From Xanthobacteraceae bacterium (GTDB taxonomy: Bacteria; Pseudomonadota; Alphaproteobacteria; Rhizobiales; Xanthobacteraceae), in NCBI GenBank assembly GCA_030037185.1, contig JASHRR010000791.1, forward strand, positions 1 to 8,741: a DNA stretch of 8,741 nt, in the 5' to 3' direction. This document shows positions 1 through 6,973 of this stretch, in pieces. The notes beneath the pieces are model-generated. The model was not told the DNA's origin. It worked only from the letters and a program-made list of their open reading frames with translations, and did no database searches. How positions within the stretch are numbered: the first letter of the stretch is position 1; each line of letters begins with the position of its first letter. A program made the translations under genes and the position numbers.

Positions 1-1792
1 CATTGGCCAGGCTCGCATGGACAGACATGCTTTGGGCTGCGCTCGGCAGCACGCCCGCAAAAAGAGCATCGGCTTTGCGGCGCCAATTTTCGTCGCCGGT
101 CAGGATGGCGAGGCGGACAAGGTTTTGCGCGGCGAGGCCGTGTGGATTGGGCGTTGCTTCGTCAAGCGTCGAATCGGGGCGCAGGATCAGGCCTTCAGCG
201 TCATCGGCCGTCAGGTAGTAGCCGCCGGTGTCTGCTCGGGCATAGTGGCGGTCGAGAGCCTGCTGCCACTGGCATGCCCGCGCGAGATAATCCGGTGTGG
301 CGGTCGCCTCGTAGAGGGCCAAAGCGGCTTTGGTCATGGCGGCGTGGTCGGACGCAAGGCCCGGGTAGAGCAGTTTTCCGTCCCGCCACGAATGGCCGAG
401 GCGGTCGCCTCTTGTCATCTGATGTTCGATGAATGCGAATGCGGTTCGGGCGCTGGCAAGCCACGCCGGCTTGTTGAGCATGGCGCCGGCATTTGCGAGA
501 GCTGCGATCATCAGCCCGTTCCAATCGGCCAGCACCTTGCTATCGAGGCCGGGTCGCACCCGCTGGTCGCGCGCCGCGAGGAGCTTTTTTCGCAGTGCAG
601 CAAGGCGGCTCTCATCCTCCGGTAGGCTGCGGCGGGCTGCGGCGGGCTGTTGGGAAGAACGTAAGCAAGTAAGTCTGTTTAGGATATTTTGTCCTTCGAA
701 ATTTCCGCTGGCCGACACATCATAGCATTGGCAAAAATAGGTGGCGTCCAGCGGACCAAGAAGGGCGTCGATTTCGGCACGCGACCAAAGGTAGAATTTG
801 CCTTCCTGGCCTTCCGAATCGGCATCAAGCGAGGCGCAAAACGCGCCCTGCGCGGTGGACATCTCGCGAAGCAGCCAGTCGAACGTCTCTTGGGCCCGCT
901 GCAGGAACAACATCCGCCCGCCGCGCCGATACGCGAGGGCAAGGAGCTCCAGAATTTGGGCATTGTCGTAGAGCATTTTCTCGAAATGCGGCACCAGCCA
1001 TTTTTCATCGACCGCGTAGCGGGAGAATCCTCCCCCCAGGTGGTCATAGATGCCGCCTTCGCACATGTGCTCGAGGGTAAGCTCCACCAGCTCAAAGAAT
1101 CTTGGCTCGCGCTGCCGCAAGCCGGCGCGCCAAAGAAGTTCCAGGATCGAACACTGCGGAAATTTTGGTGCCTGGCCCAGCCCGCCGTTGGTTTGATCGA
1201 AGGCGCGTGCGATGGCGAGTGCCGCATGGTCCAACGCACCGGCTCCGACCGCAACCTGACCGGTCGGCTGGGACGGCGCCGCCAGCGCCGCCATAAGGGC
1301 GGCGCGATGATGTTCGATGCGCTGCGGTTCGTCGCGGAACAGGCGGGCGACTTCCCTCAGCACGTCGACGAAAGAAGGCCGCCCGTAACGGGCGGTCTTG
1401 GGGAAGTACGTGCCTCCCCAAACCGGCTCGCCGTCGCTGGTGAGAAACATGGTTAGCGGCCAGCCGCCGCGCTCGCCAAGATGGTGCAGCGCCGACATGT
1501 AGATTTGGTCGATGTCGGGCCGCTCCTCGCGGTCCACTTTGATGTTGACGAACAACTCGTTCATGACGGCGGCGACCTGTTCGTCTTCGAAACTCTCGTG
1601 GGCCATGACGTGGCACCAATGGCAGGCCGCGTAGCCGATCGACAGCAGGATCGGCTTGCCGGTGCGCTTGGCGTGTCGCAGGGCGTCTGGGCTCCACGGC
1701 CACCAGTCGACCGGATTGGTCTTGTGCTGCAGTAAATAGGGACTCGTCTCGTGGGCGAGACGGTTTTCGTGCCGGGAGGACGTCGTCATCAT
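1..1792 (-). CDS. YyaL/SPATA20-family protein, thioredoxin-like DUF255 domain plus glycosidase-like barrel (3' partial)
   Basis: Reading leftward from an ATG-ATG pair at 1792/1789, the frame stays open for 597 codons to the window edge. The family is usually about 670-700 residues, so roughly 80-100 C-terminal residues are missing. The N-terminal domain has the hallmark [15 protein letters not shown] (about residues 17-33), a CHWC redox-type motif (C57, C60) followed by [19 protein letters not shown] (85-95) and [15 protein letters not shown] (109-131). The downstream part carries [10 protein letters not shown] (269-278) and [12 protein letters not shown] (417-428), typical of the alpha/alpha-barrel half. 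The family is related to thioredoxins and six-hairpin glycosidases. Its biochemical role is poorly established, and no substrate can be inferred here. There is no signal peptide or membrane segment in the visible part, so it is probably cytoplasmic. It is transcribed divergently from mnmE. Family assignment is firm; function is open. Confidence 0.93.
   Translation of the reverse strand, partial: MMTTSSRHENRLAHETSPYLLQHKTNPVDWWPWSPDALRHAKRTGKPILLSIGYAACHWCHVMAHESFEDEQVAAVMNELFVNIKVDREERPDIDQIYMSALHHLGERGGWPLTMFLTSDGEPVWGGTYFPKTARYGRPSFVDVLREVARLFRDEPQRIEHHRAALMAALAAPSQPTGQVAVGAGALDHAALAIARAFDQTNGGLGQAPKFPQCSILELLWRAGLRQREPRFFELVELTLEHMCEGGIYDHLGGGFSRYAVDEKWLVPHFEKMLYDNAQILELLALAYRRGGRMLFLQRAQETFDWLLREMSTAQGAFCASLDADSEGQEGKFYLWSRAEIDALLGPLDATYFCQCYDVSASGNFEGQNILNRLTCLRSSQQPAAARRSLPEDESRLAALRKKLLAARDQRVRPGLDSKVLADWNGLMIAALANAGAMLNKPAWLASARTAFAFIEHQMTRGDRLGHSWRDGKLLYPGLASDHAAMTKAALALYEATATPDYLARACQWQQALDRHYARADTGGYYLTADDAEGLILRPDSTLDEATPNPHGLAAQNLVRLAILTGDENWRRKADALFAGVLPSAAQSMSVHASLAN
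625..649. repeat. 10-bp tandem repeat, 2.5 copies, inside the DUF255 gene
   Basis: The unit GGCTGCGGCG occurs at 625-634 and 635-644, followed by a partial copy GGCTG at 645-649. It lies in a low-conservation Gln/Pro/Ala/Arg linker of the DUF255 protein, between the NFEGQNILN segment and the conserved [12 protein letters not shown] segment. The unit is not a multiple of three, so a change in copy number would shift the frame. In this sequence the frame is intact. Confidence 0.6.
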
Positions 1793-1939
1793 GTTCGATT
1801 GAACTCGAAATTCGGCCGATCCGATGCCGCTCGCTTCTTGGTCTGCGCGAACACATAGTCTACAGGAGCGAACTTCCCAGGGCTCGCGCTTTCTCGCCGC
1901 CGGTGGCGTGCGCAGCCAACAGGCGCTGAAAAATAAACC
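1793..1939. other. Divergent intergenic region between the DUF255 gene and mnmE
   Basis: These 147 bp must hold the start signals for both the leftward DUF255 gene and the rightward mnmE block. I found no strong -35/-10 pair on either strand. The best plus-strand candidate is TTGGTC (1838-1843) with TACAGG (1861-1866) at 17-bp spacing, which is weak. Neither flanking gene has a clear Shine-Dalgarno sequence. A TAA at 1934-1936, in frame with mnmE, shows that mnmE cannot start further upstream. No small gene or RNA is evident. Confidence 0.6.
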
Positions 1940-3325
1940 ATGTCCGACCAGCGAGACACCATCTTTGCGTTGTCATCCGGGCGTGCGCCGGCCGCCATTG
2001 CGGTTGTGCGGGTCAGCGGCCCGCGGGCAGGGGATGCCATGGTGGCACTGGGCGGACGGCTACCCGAGCCGCGACAAGCGACCCTGCTGCGGCTCAAACG
2101 CCGATGCGGCCCTGCGGCCGATCAGGCGCTCGAACCGGTCGATGATGCGGTGGTGTTGTGGTTCCCGGGGCCGCGCAGCGAAACTGGCGAAGATACGGCC
2201 GAATTCCACCTCCATGGCGGGCATGCGGTGATTGCGGCGGTGCTCACCGCGCTGGGCGAAGTCGACGGCCTTCGGCCCGCAGAGCCGGGCGAGTTCACGC
2301 GGCGCGCGTTCGCCAATGGAAAGCTCGATCTGACCAGAGTGGAGGGCCTGGCGGACCTGATCGGGGCGGAAACGGAAGCGCAGCGCCGCCAGGCCTTTCG
2401 ACAGCTCAAAGGTCTGTTGGGTGATCGGGCTGATGAATGGCGGGAGAGATTGACACAAGCGCTCGCTCTGGTCGAGGCAGTGATCGATTTCGCCGAAGAG
2501 GATGTCGTATCGGATAAGCTGATCGCGCCCGCCTTGGCGACCGGCAAGGAGCTCGAGCGCGAGATTCGCGGTGTTTTGGCGGACTCCTGGCGGGGCGAGC
2601 GGTTGCGGGAGGGGCTGACGGTCGCGGTCGCGGGTCCGGTGAATGTGGGAAAGTCGAGCATCGTGAACCGGCTGGCGAAGCGGTCGGCGGCCATTGTGTC
2701 TCCCTATGCGGGGACCACGCGGGATATCATTGAAGTTCACCTCGATCTCGGCGGATATCCGGTGACTGTCCTTGACACGGCGGGACTGCGGGACACCGGC
2801 GACCCGGTCGAACAGGAGGGGGTACGGCGGGCGCTGGGGCGGGCCGGAGCAGCGGATCTTGTGCTATGGGTTATCGACGCCACGCTGTCAGATCGCGTGC
2901 CGCCGCCGCCCGAGCTCGCGGGGCCGGGCGCGCCGCCGCTGTGGATGGTGGCGAACAAGAGCGATTTAGCCGGATGCAAAAGGCGCGAGCACGTCGCGAA
3001 GGCGCCTGCAGGGTCATGCTGCTGGATCTCGGCGCTGACCGGAGAGTCATTTGATGAACTTGAGGAGGGGCTGGCCGGGTTTGCACGGCGGTTCTTTGCC
3101 GGCGGCGGCGAAGGGGGCGTGGTGACGCGACAGAGGCATCGCGCCGCGTTGGCAGAGTGTGCGGATGCGCTGGGGCGGGCCGGCCGGGAGGGGGCATGCG
3201 GGCGTGAGGACATCATCGCCGAGGAGCTTCGCCTTGCCGCCCGGGCATTGGGGCGACTGGTCGGGCGAGTGGATGTGGAAAGCGTTCTTGACGTGATTTT
3301 TCGCGATTTCTGTATCGGGAAATAG
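1940..3325 (+). CDS. mnmE: tRNA uridine-5-carboxymethylaminomethyl(34) synthesis GTPase MnmE (TrmE)
   Basis: MnmE is a potassium-activated GTPase. With MnmG it builds the cmnm5/nm5 group on wobble U34 of tRNAs that read codons ending in A or G. The 461-residue product has normal length and complete architecture. The N-terminal folate-binding domain (about 1-125) begins [16 protein letters not shown] and ends near [15 protein letters not shown] (117-131). A helical domain is split around a G domain with G1 GPVNVGKSS (232-240), G2 GTTRD (258-262), G3 DTAG (279-282), G4 NKSD (339-342) and G5 SAL (364-366). N235 sits where MnmE proteins have the potassium-coordinating Asn. The C-terminal CIGK (458-461), with the catalytic Cys of the family, is intact. 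The ATG at 1940 is the first possible start, because an in-frame TAA lies at 1934-1936. There is no good Shine-Dalgarno. It heads the block leading to parAB. Confidence 0.98.
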   Translation: MSDQRDTIFALSSGRAPAAIAVVRVSGPRAGDAMVALGGRLPEPRQATLLRLKRRCGPAADQALEPVDDAVVLWFPGPRSETGEDTAEFHLHGGHAVIAAVLTALGEVDGLRPAEPGEFTRRAFANGKLDLTRVEGLADLIGAETEAQRRQAFRQLKGLLGDRADEWRERLTQALALVEAVIDFAEEDVVSDKLIAPALATGKELEREIRGVLADSWRGERLREGLTVAVAGPVNVGKSSIVNRLAKRSAAIVSPYAGTTRDIIEVHLDLGGYPVTVLDTAGLRDTGDPVEQEGVRRALGRAGAADLVLWVIDATLSDRVPPPPELAGPGAPPLWMVANKSDLAGCKRREHVAKAPAGSCCWISALTGESFDELEEGLAGFARRFFAGGGEGGVVTRQRHRAALAECADALGRAGREGACGREDIIAEELRLAARALGRLVGRVDVESVLDVIFRDFCIGK

Positions 3326-3327
3326 CA

Positions 3328-3343
3328 TGTTTCACGTGAAACA
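3328..3343. other. parS: parS centromere site 1 (perfect 16-bp palindrome)
   Basis: TGTTTCACGTGAAACA is an exact match to the bacterial chromosomal parS consensus and a perfect palindrome. It starts three bases after the mnmE stop codon, in the mnmE-mnmG spacer. ParB, encoded 3.6 kb downstream in this window, is expected to bind here, load as a CTP-dependent clamp, spread, and be moved by ParA. The assignment rests on the exact match plus linkage to parAB. Confidence 0.95.
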
Positions 3344-3344
3344 C

Positions 3345-3398
3345 AGGCCGGCACCCGCCGGCTTCCTTTACATCACATGGGAGCGGTTCTGCCGGCCT
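3345..3398 (+). promoter_or_regulatory. Alternative hairpins in the mnmE-mnmG spacer (possible attenuator or leader structure)
   Basis: Two mutually exclusive stems share one left arm. Stem A pairs AGGCCGGC (3345-3352) with GCCGGCTT (3357-3364), eight pairs including one G-U, around an ACCC loop. It is followed by CCTTTA, a poor U-tract. Stem B pairs AGGCCGGCA (3345-3353) with TGCCGGCCT (3390-3398), nine perfect pairs, ending four bases before the mnmG ATG. The structure lies directly after parS. It could act as a weak terminator or affect mnmG translation. GCCGGC is itself a palindrome in a GC-rich genome, so chance is a real alternative. Confidence 0.3.
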
Positions 3399-3402
3399 AG
3401 AG

Positions 3403-5307
3403 ATGCGGTATGATGTGATCGTGATCGGCGGCGGCCACGCGGGCTGCGAGGCAGCCGCCGCGGCGGCCCGGATGGGCGCCACTACGGCGCTCGTCACCCA
3501 GCGGTTTGCGACGATCGGCGCCATGTCTTGTAACCCGGCGATCGGTGGTCTCGGAAAGGGGCACCTGGTGCGCGAGATCGACGCCCTCGACGGCCTGATC
3601 GGCCGGGTGGCGGATCTCGCGGGGATCCAGTTTCGCGTCCTTAATCGCCGCAAGGGCCCGGCGGTACGCGGGCCGCGCGCGCAGGCCGACCGCCGCCTTT
3701 ATGCGGCTGCGATGCAGGACGCGATCGCAGGCCATGGCAATCTGACCGTCATTGTCGGGGAGGCCGAAGATCTGCTCAGCGCCGACAGCAGGGTCACCGG
3801 CATAGCACTTGCGGACGGCCGGACCTATCAGGCCGAAACCGTTATTGTGACGACCGGAACGTTCCTGCGCGGGCTCATCCACATCGGCGATCAGACGATT
3901 CCGGCAGGACGGGTCGGGGAGGCGCCGGCGGTCGGACTTTCGCGCACGCTGGAGCGTCTCGGCTTCACCCTCGGAAGGCTCAAGACCGGCACGCCGCCGC
4001 GGCTCGATGGCCGCACAATCAAGTGGTCACAGATCGAAATGCAGCCGGGGGATGATCCGCCCGAGCCCTTCTCGGTGCTCACCGGCACGATTGCCAACCG
4101 GCAAATCCAATGCGGCATCACCCGGACGACCCAGGCCACGCACGCGATAATCCGCGCCAACGTCCTGCGTTCACCGATGTATTCGGGGCAAATCCAAAGT
4201 CGAGGACCGCGCTACTGCCCGTCCATCGAGGACAAGATCGTCCGCTTTGGCGAGCGCGACGGACATCAGATATTCCTCGAGCCAGAGGGTCTCGATGATC
4301 CGATCGTCTATCCGAATGGCATCTCCACGTCGCTGCCGGCCGAGGTCCAGCAGGCGTTCGTCGCAACCGTTCCGGGACTGGAACGCGCGACGGTCACCCG
4401 TCCCGGCTATGCCATCGAATACGATCACGTCGACCCGCGGGAATTACATCCGACTCTGGAAACCAAGCGGCTTGGTGGCCTGTTCCTGGCGGGTCAGATC
4501 AACGGCACCACGGGATACGAAGAGGCAGCCGGACAAGGCCTGGTGGCAGGTCTCAATGCCGCGGCGCGCGCCCGGCGATCGCCGGAGATCACATTTGACC
4601 GCTCTCAATCTTATCTCGGCGTGATGATCGATGACCTCGTCACCCGGGGTGTGACCGAGCCGTACCGGATGTTCACGTCGCGGGCTGAGTTTCGCCTGTC
4701 CCTGCGGGCCGACAATGCCGACCAACGCCTGACGGAGCGGGGGATCGAGATCGGGTGTGTCGGGGGGAGGCGCCGGGACTTGCACCGCGCCAGGATGGCC
4801 GCTCTGACGGCGGCGCGCAACAGGGTCCGCAGCCTGACGGTGACGCCGCGCGAGGCGGAACGGTCTGGCGTTACGCTGAACCGGGACGGGCAGCGCAGAA
4901 CCGCATTCGAGCTTTTGTCTTATCCCGATATCGGCTTTGCGGACATTGCCCGGATGTGGCCGGAGCTTCTCGGCCTTCCGCCCGGCGTTGCGGCTCAGCT
5001 GGAGATCGACGCCAAATATGCGGTGTACCTGGACCGGCAAGCCGCCGAAGTCGCCGCATTCAAGCGAGACGAGGCCGTCGAAATCCCCCCGGCGCTCGAC
5101 TACCAAGTGGTGCCCGGCCTTTCAAACGAGGCGCGGCAAAAGCTTTCGGCGACGCGGCCGCGGACGATCGGCCAGGCGAGCCGCCTCGACGGGATCACTC
5201 CGGCAGCCTTGGTCTTGTTGGCGGCCTTCGTCCGGCGAGGCCATTTTAGGGCGGCGTCGCAGAGATCATTGCAGGCTGATGAGCCGGATGCAGCAAGCGG
5301 CAATTGA
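3403..5307 (+). CDS. mnmG: tRNA uridine-5-carboxymethylaminomethyl(34) synthesis enzyme MnmG (GidA)
   Basis: MnmG is the FAD- and NADH-dependent partner of MnmE. It acts in the cytoplasmic MnmEG complex on tRNA wobble U34. The 634-residue product is of normal length. It opens with a Rossmann FAD-binding motif [14 protein letters not shown] (5-18). It keeps both conserved cysteines: C43 in MSCNPAIGG and C272 in [11 protein letters not shown]. The second family signature [13 protein letters not shown] (367-379) is present. The C-terminal tRNA- and MnmE-binding helical part includes [19 protein letters not shown] (from 404) and [32 protein letters not shown]. The ATG at 3403 puts the Rossmann strand at the very N-terminus, as in homologues. 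No Shine-Dalgarno precedes it closely, and a GC-rich stem may form just upstream. The gene overlaps the likely rsmG start by 29 bp, suggesting translational coupling. Confidence 0.98.
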   Translation: MRYDVIVIGGGHAGCEAAAAAARMGATTALVTQRFATIGAMSCNPAIGGLGKGHLVREIDALDGLIGRVADLAGIQFRVLNRRKGPAVRGPRAQADRRLYAAAMQDAIAGHGNLTVIVGEAEDLLSADSRVTGIALADGRTYQAETVIVTTGTFLRGLIHIGDQTIPAGRVGEAPAVGLSRTLERLGFTLGRLKTGTPPRLDGRTIKWSQIEMQPGDDPPEPFSVLTGTIANRQIQCGITRTTQATHAIIRANVLRSPMYSGQIQSRGPRYCPSIEDKIVRFGERDGHQIFLEPEGLDDPIVYPNGISTSLPAEVQQAFVATVPGLERATVTRPGYAIEYDHVDPRELHPTLETKRLGGLFLAGQINGTTGYEEAAGQGLVAGLNAAARARRSPEITFDRSQSYLGVMIDDLVTRGVTEPYRMFTSRAEFRLSLRADNADQRLTERGIEIGCVGGRRRDLHRARMAALTAARNRVRSLTVTPREAERSGVTLNRDGQRRTAFELLSYPDIGFADIARMWPELLGLPPGVAAQLEIDAKYAVYLDRQAAEVAAFKRDEAVEIPPALDYQVVPGLSNEARQKLSATRPRTIGQASRLDGITPAALVLLAAFVRRGHFRAASQRSLQADEPDAASGN

Positions 5308-6013
5308 CCTCAACGCAGATCGCGAAAGGGCGATCGCGATGGTCGGTGTTTCACGTGAAACGCTTGCGCGCCTGGACCGCTTTACCGAACTGCTGCTCGC
5401 CTGGCAGTCGCGCATAAATCTCATTTCGCCGAAGGCCATTCCGTCGCTTTGGACGCGCCATGTGGCGGACTCCCTGCAGCTTCTCGAGATGGTCGAGCCG
5501 CCTGCCGGCAGCTCCGCTCCGCAGGCGACGCAGCACAGAACGGGCGGTATCTGGCTTGATCTTGGTTCCGGGGGTGGCTTTCCGGGACTCGTGATCGCCT
5601 GCGCGCTGGCGGGGGTTCCCGGCGCCCGGGTGCATCTCGTCGAGAGTAATCTGAAGAAAGTCGCGTTTTTGCGGGAGGTGATTCGCCAAGCGAAACTCCC
5701 GGCAATCGTTCACGCCGCACGAATCGACACCATCGCCACGACGCTTGGCGGCCCGGTAGACTATGTGACGGCCCGCGCCTTGGCGCCGCTGCCCGAGCTG
5801 TGCGAGATGATTGCTCCGTGGCTAAAAAAGGGTGCAAAAGCTCTTTTGCCGAAGGGACAAGATCTAGAGAGAGAATTGACCGAGGCTACTAAAAATTGGA
5901 ATATCGAAGCCACCAGCGTACCCAGCAAGACAAGCAAGGCGGGGCGGATCCTGATCGTCCACGCCCTGTCAAAGCGCCTCCCGACGCTACCCTCGAACCG
6001 GCGGAGAGATTAG
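5279..6013 (+). CDS. rsmG: 16S rRNA (guanine(527)-N(7))-methyltransferase RsmG (GidB)
   Basis: RsmG uses S-adenosylmethionine to methylate N7 of G527 in 16S rRNA. From 5279 the product is 244 residues. VSRET (24-28) and [14 protein letters not shown] match the family N-terminus. [14 protein letters not shown] (from 91) is the SAM-binding loop, [11 protein letters not shown] (from 121) the next motif, followed by [10 protein letters not shown] and LLPKG. In-frame ATGs at 5279, 5288 and 5339 compete. The last has a good AAAGGG about 8 bases upstream, but alphaproteobacterial homologues carry some 20 residues before VSRET, which favours 5279 or 5288. A Pro/Ser/Ala/Gln-rich stretch of about ten residues before the SAM motif looks like extra linker. 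The tail (5822-5910) is unusually A/T-rich. The gene overlaps mnmG by 29 bp and lies 32 bp before parA. A parS site is embedded near its 5' end. Confidence 0.96.
   Translation: MSRMQQAAIDLNADRERAIAMVGVSRETLARLDRFTELLLAWQSRINLISPKAIPSLWTRHVADSLQLLEMVEPPAGSSAPQATQHRTGGIWLDLGSGGGFPGLVIACALAGVPGARVHLVESNLKKVAFLREVIRQAKLPAIVHAARIDTIATTLGGPVDYVTARALAPLPELCEMIAPWLKKGAKALLPKGQDLERELTEATKNWNIEATSVPSKTSKAGRILIVHALSKRLPTLPSNRRRD
5347..5362. other. parS: parS centromere site 2, inside rsmG (15/16 match)
   Basis: TGTTTCACGTGAAACG matches the parS consensus except for the final base, and its 14-bp core GTTTCACGTGAAAC is perfect. It lies 2,019 bp after the first parS and about 0.7 kb before parA. It encodes Val-Ser-Arg-Glu-Thr of RsmG, so it is both coding sequence and a predicted ParB site. 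A mismatch at an outer position usually lowers ParB affinity only modestly; that is inference from the family. Confidence 0.88.
5876..5904 (+). promoter_or_regulatory. Candidate internal promoter for parAB within rsmG
   Basis: TTGACC (5876-5881) matches five of six bases of the sigma-70 type -35 box. With a 17-bp spacer it is followed by GAATAT (5899-5904), a weak -10. It sits in an A/T-rich patch unlike its surroundings, about 140 bp before the parA start. Partition genes often have their own promoter in such operons. The weak -10 keeps confidence low. Confidence 0.3.
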
Positions 6014-6034
6014 GCTGGGGAATGTCGAGACGAG

Positions 6035-6042
6035 AGGAGGGG
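6035..6042 (+). promoter_or_regulatory. Strong Shine-Dalgarno of parA
   Basis: AGGAGGGG lies 3 bases before the ATG at 6046, with the AGGAGG core 5 bases away. This is the strongest ribosome-binding site in the window. It selects 6046 over the in-frame ATGs at 5896 and 6022. Confidence 0.85.
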
Positions 6043-6045
6043 ATC

Positions 6046-6897
6046 ATGTCCGGGCCAGCGATCGTTGCTTCCAGTCCACCTGAGATTCGCCGGCCGCGCG
6101 TTTTGGCGATTGCCAACCAGAAGGGGGGCGTTGGCAAGACTACCACCGCGATTAATCTTGGCACTGCACTCGCTGCGGTTGGAGAAAGCGTCTTGATCGT
6201 CGATCTCGATCCGCAAGGCAACGCCTCTACCGGACTCGGCATCGATCGCGCCTGCCGTCGCTTCTCCACCTATGATGTCCTGGTCGGCGAGACTCCGCTC
6301 CGTTCGGCCGTGATGGCGACTTCGGTTACCCGTCTGTCGATTGCACCCTCCACGCTTGATCTGTCGGGCTTCGAACTGGAGGTCGGGCATGCGCGAGACC
6401 GGGCGTTTCGGCTTCGTCGTGCAATCACGCCGTTTGCATCGGCCAACCCCGAGGAGACCCAATTCAGCTACATCCTGGTTGACTGTCCGCCGTCATTGAA
6501 TCTTTTGACCGTCAACGCCATGGCGGCCGCCCATGCCATCCTGGTGCCGCTGCAATGCGAGTTCTTCGCGCTCGAAGGATTGTCGCAACTGCTTAAAACC
6601 GTCGAACAGGTCAAGCAGACGCTCAATCCGGAACTGACCATCCACGGCATCATTCTGACCATGTTCGATGCCCGCAACAAACTGTCGGGGCAGGTCGTTG
6701 CCGACGTGCGCGAGTTCATGGGCAAGAAGGTCTATGACACCATCATCCCGCGCAACGTGCGGATATCGGAGGCCCCCTCCTATGGGAAGCCGGTGCTGGT
6801 CTATGACCTCAAATGCGTGGGCAGCGAGGCCTATCTGCGTCTCGCCACCGAGATCATCAGGCGCGAGCGGGAATTGACCGCCGCTTTACCGAACTGA
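6046..6897 (+). CDS. parA: Chromosome partitioning ATPase ParA (Soj family)
   Basis: ParA is a Walker-type ATPase that binds DNA nonspecifically as an ATP dimer. ParB stimulates its hydrolysis, which drives movement of parS-ParB complexes. The 283-residue product has the chromosomal Soj length. It shows the deviant Walker A motif KGGVGKTT (26-33) with signature lysine K26 and catalytic-site K31. The A' motif VLIVDLDPQGNAST follows (49-62, D53 and D55), then Walker B ILVDCPPSLN with D146. Later come LVPLQCEFFALEGLSQLLKT and the C-terminal RNVRISEAPSYGKPVL, typical of the family. There is no N-terminal helix-turn-helix, so this is the small chromosomal type rather than the large plasmid type. 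The start at 6046 is chosen because of the AGGAGGGG site just before it; a longer reading from 5896 would run through the rsmG tail. parB follows after 76 bp. Confidence 0.97.
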   Translation: MSGPAIVASSPPEIRRPRVLAIANQKGGVGKTTTAINLGTALAAVGESVLIVDLDPQGNASTGLGIDRACRRFSTYDVLVGETPLRSAVMATSVTRLSIAPSTLDLSGFELEVGHARDRAFRLRRAITPFASANPEETQFSYILVDCPPSLNLLTVNAMAAAHAILVPLQCEFFALEGLSQLLKTVEQVKQTLNPELTIHGIILTMFDARNKLSGQVVADVREFMGKKVYDTIIPRNVRISEAPSYGKPVLVYDLKCVGSEAYLRLATEIIRRERELTAALPN

Positions 6898-6960
6898 TGG
6901 AGCCCAAGCCGGGAGGGCGGGGCCGCAAGGGACGAGACAAAACGACGTGAACGATTTCGC

Positions 6961-6965
6961 AGGAG
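6961..6965 (+). promoter_or_regulatory. Shine-Dalgarno of parB
   Basis: AGGAG lies 8 bases before the ATG at 6974, whose product starts MAEESTRSRLGRGLASLIGD, the usual N-terminus of alphaproteobacterial ParB. This favours 6974 over the upstream in-frame GTG at 6947. Confidence 0.75.
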
Positions 6966-6973
6966 AGCCCGCC

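Noticed and set aside
689..1456. 255-codon open frame on the plus strand
   Set aside because: It lies opposite the DUF255 gene, whose conserved motifs run through this whole stretch on the minus strand.
2060..2740. 226-codon minus-strand frame opposite mnmE
   Set aside because: Antisense shadow of a complete MnmE; no Shine-Dalgarno or family resemblance.
2869..2877. TTATCGACG as a DnaA box
   Set aside because: Only a single imperfect match inside the MnmE G domain; no cluster or A/T-rich unwinding element, so no oriC can be claimed.
4670..4680. TGTTCACGTCG in mnmG as a parS half site
   Set aside because: The right arm is absent, so there is no palindrome.
4444..5106. 220-codon minus-strand frame opposite mnmG
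   Set aside because: Antisense shadow of the MnmG C-terminal domain.
5896..6045. Longer N-terminus for ParA from the ATG at 5896 or 6022
   Set aside because: The strong AGGAGGGG site precedes 6046, the resulting length matches chromosomal ParA, and the upstream extension is the rsmG tail read in another frame.
6947..6973. GTG start for ParB at 6947
   Set aside because: The ATG at 6974 has AGGAG at good spacing and gives the typical alphaproteobacterial ParB N-terminus.
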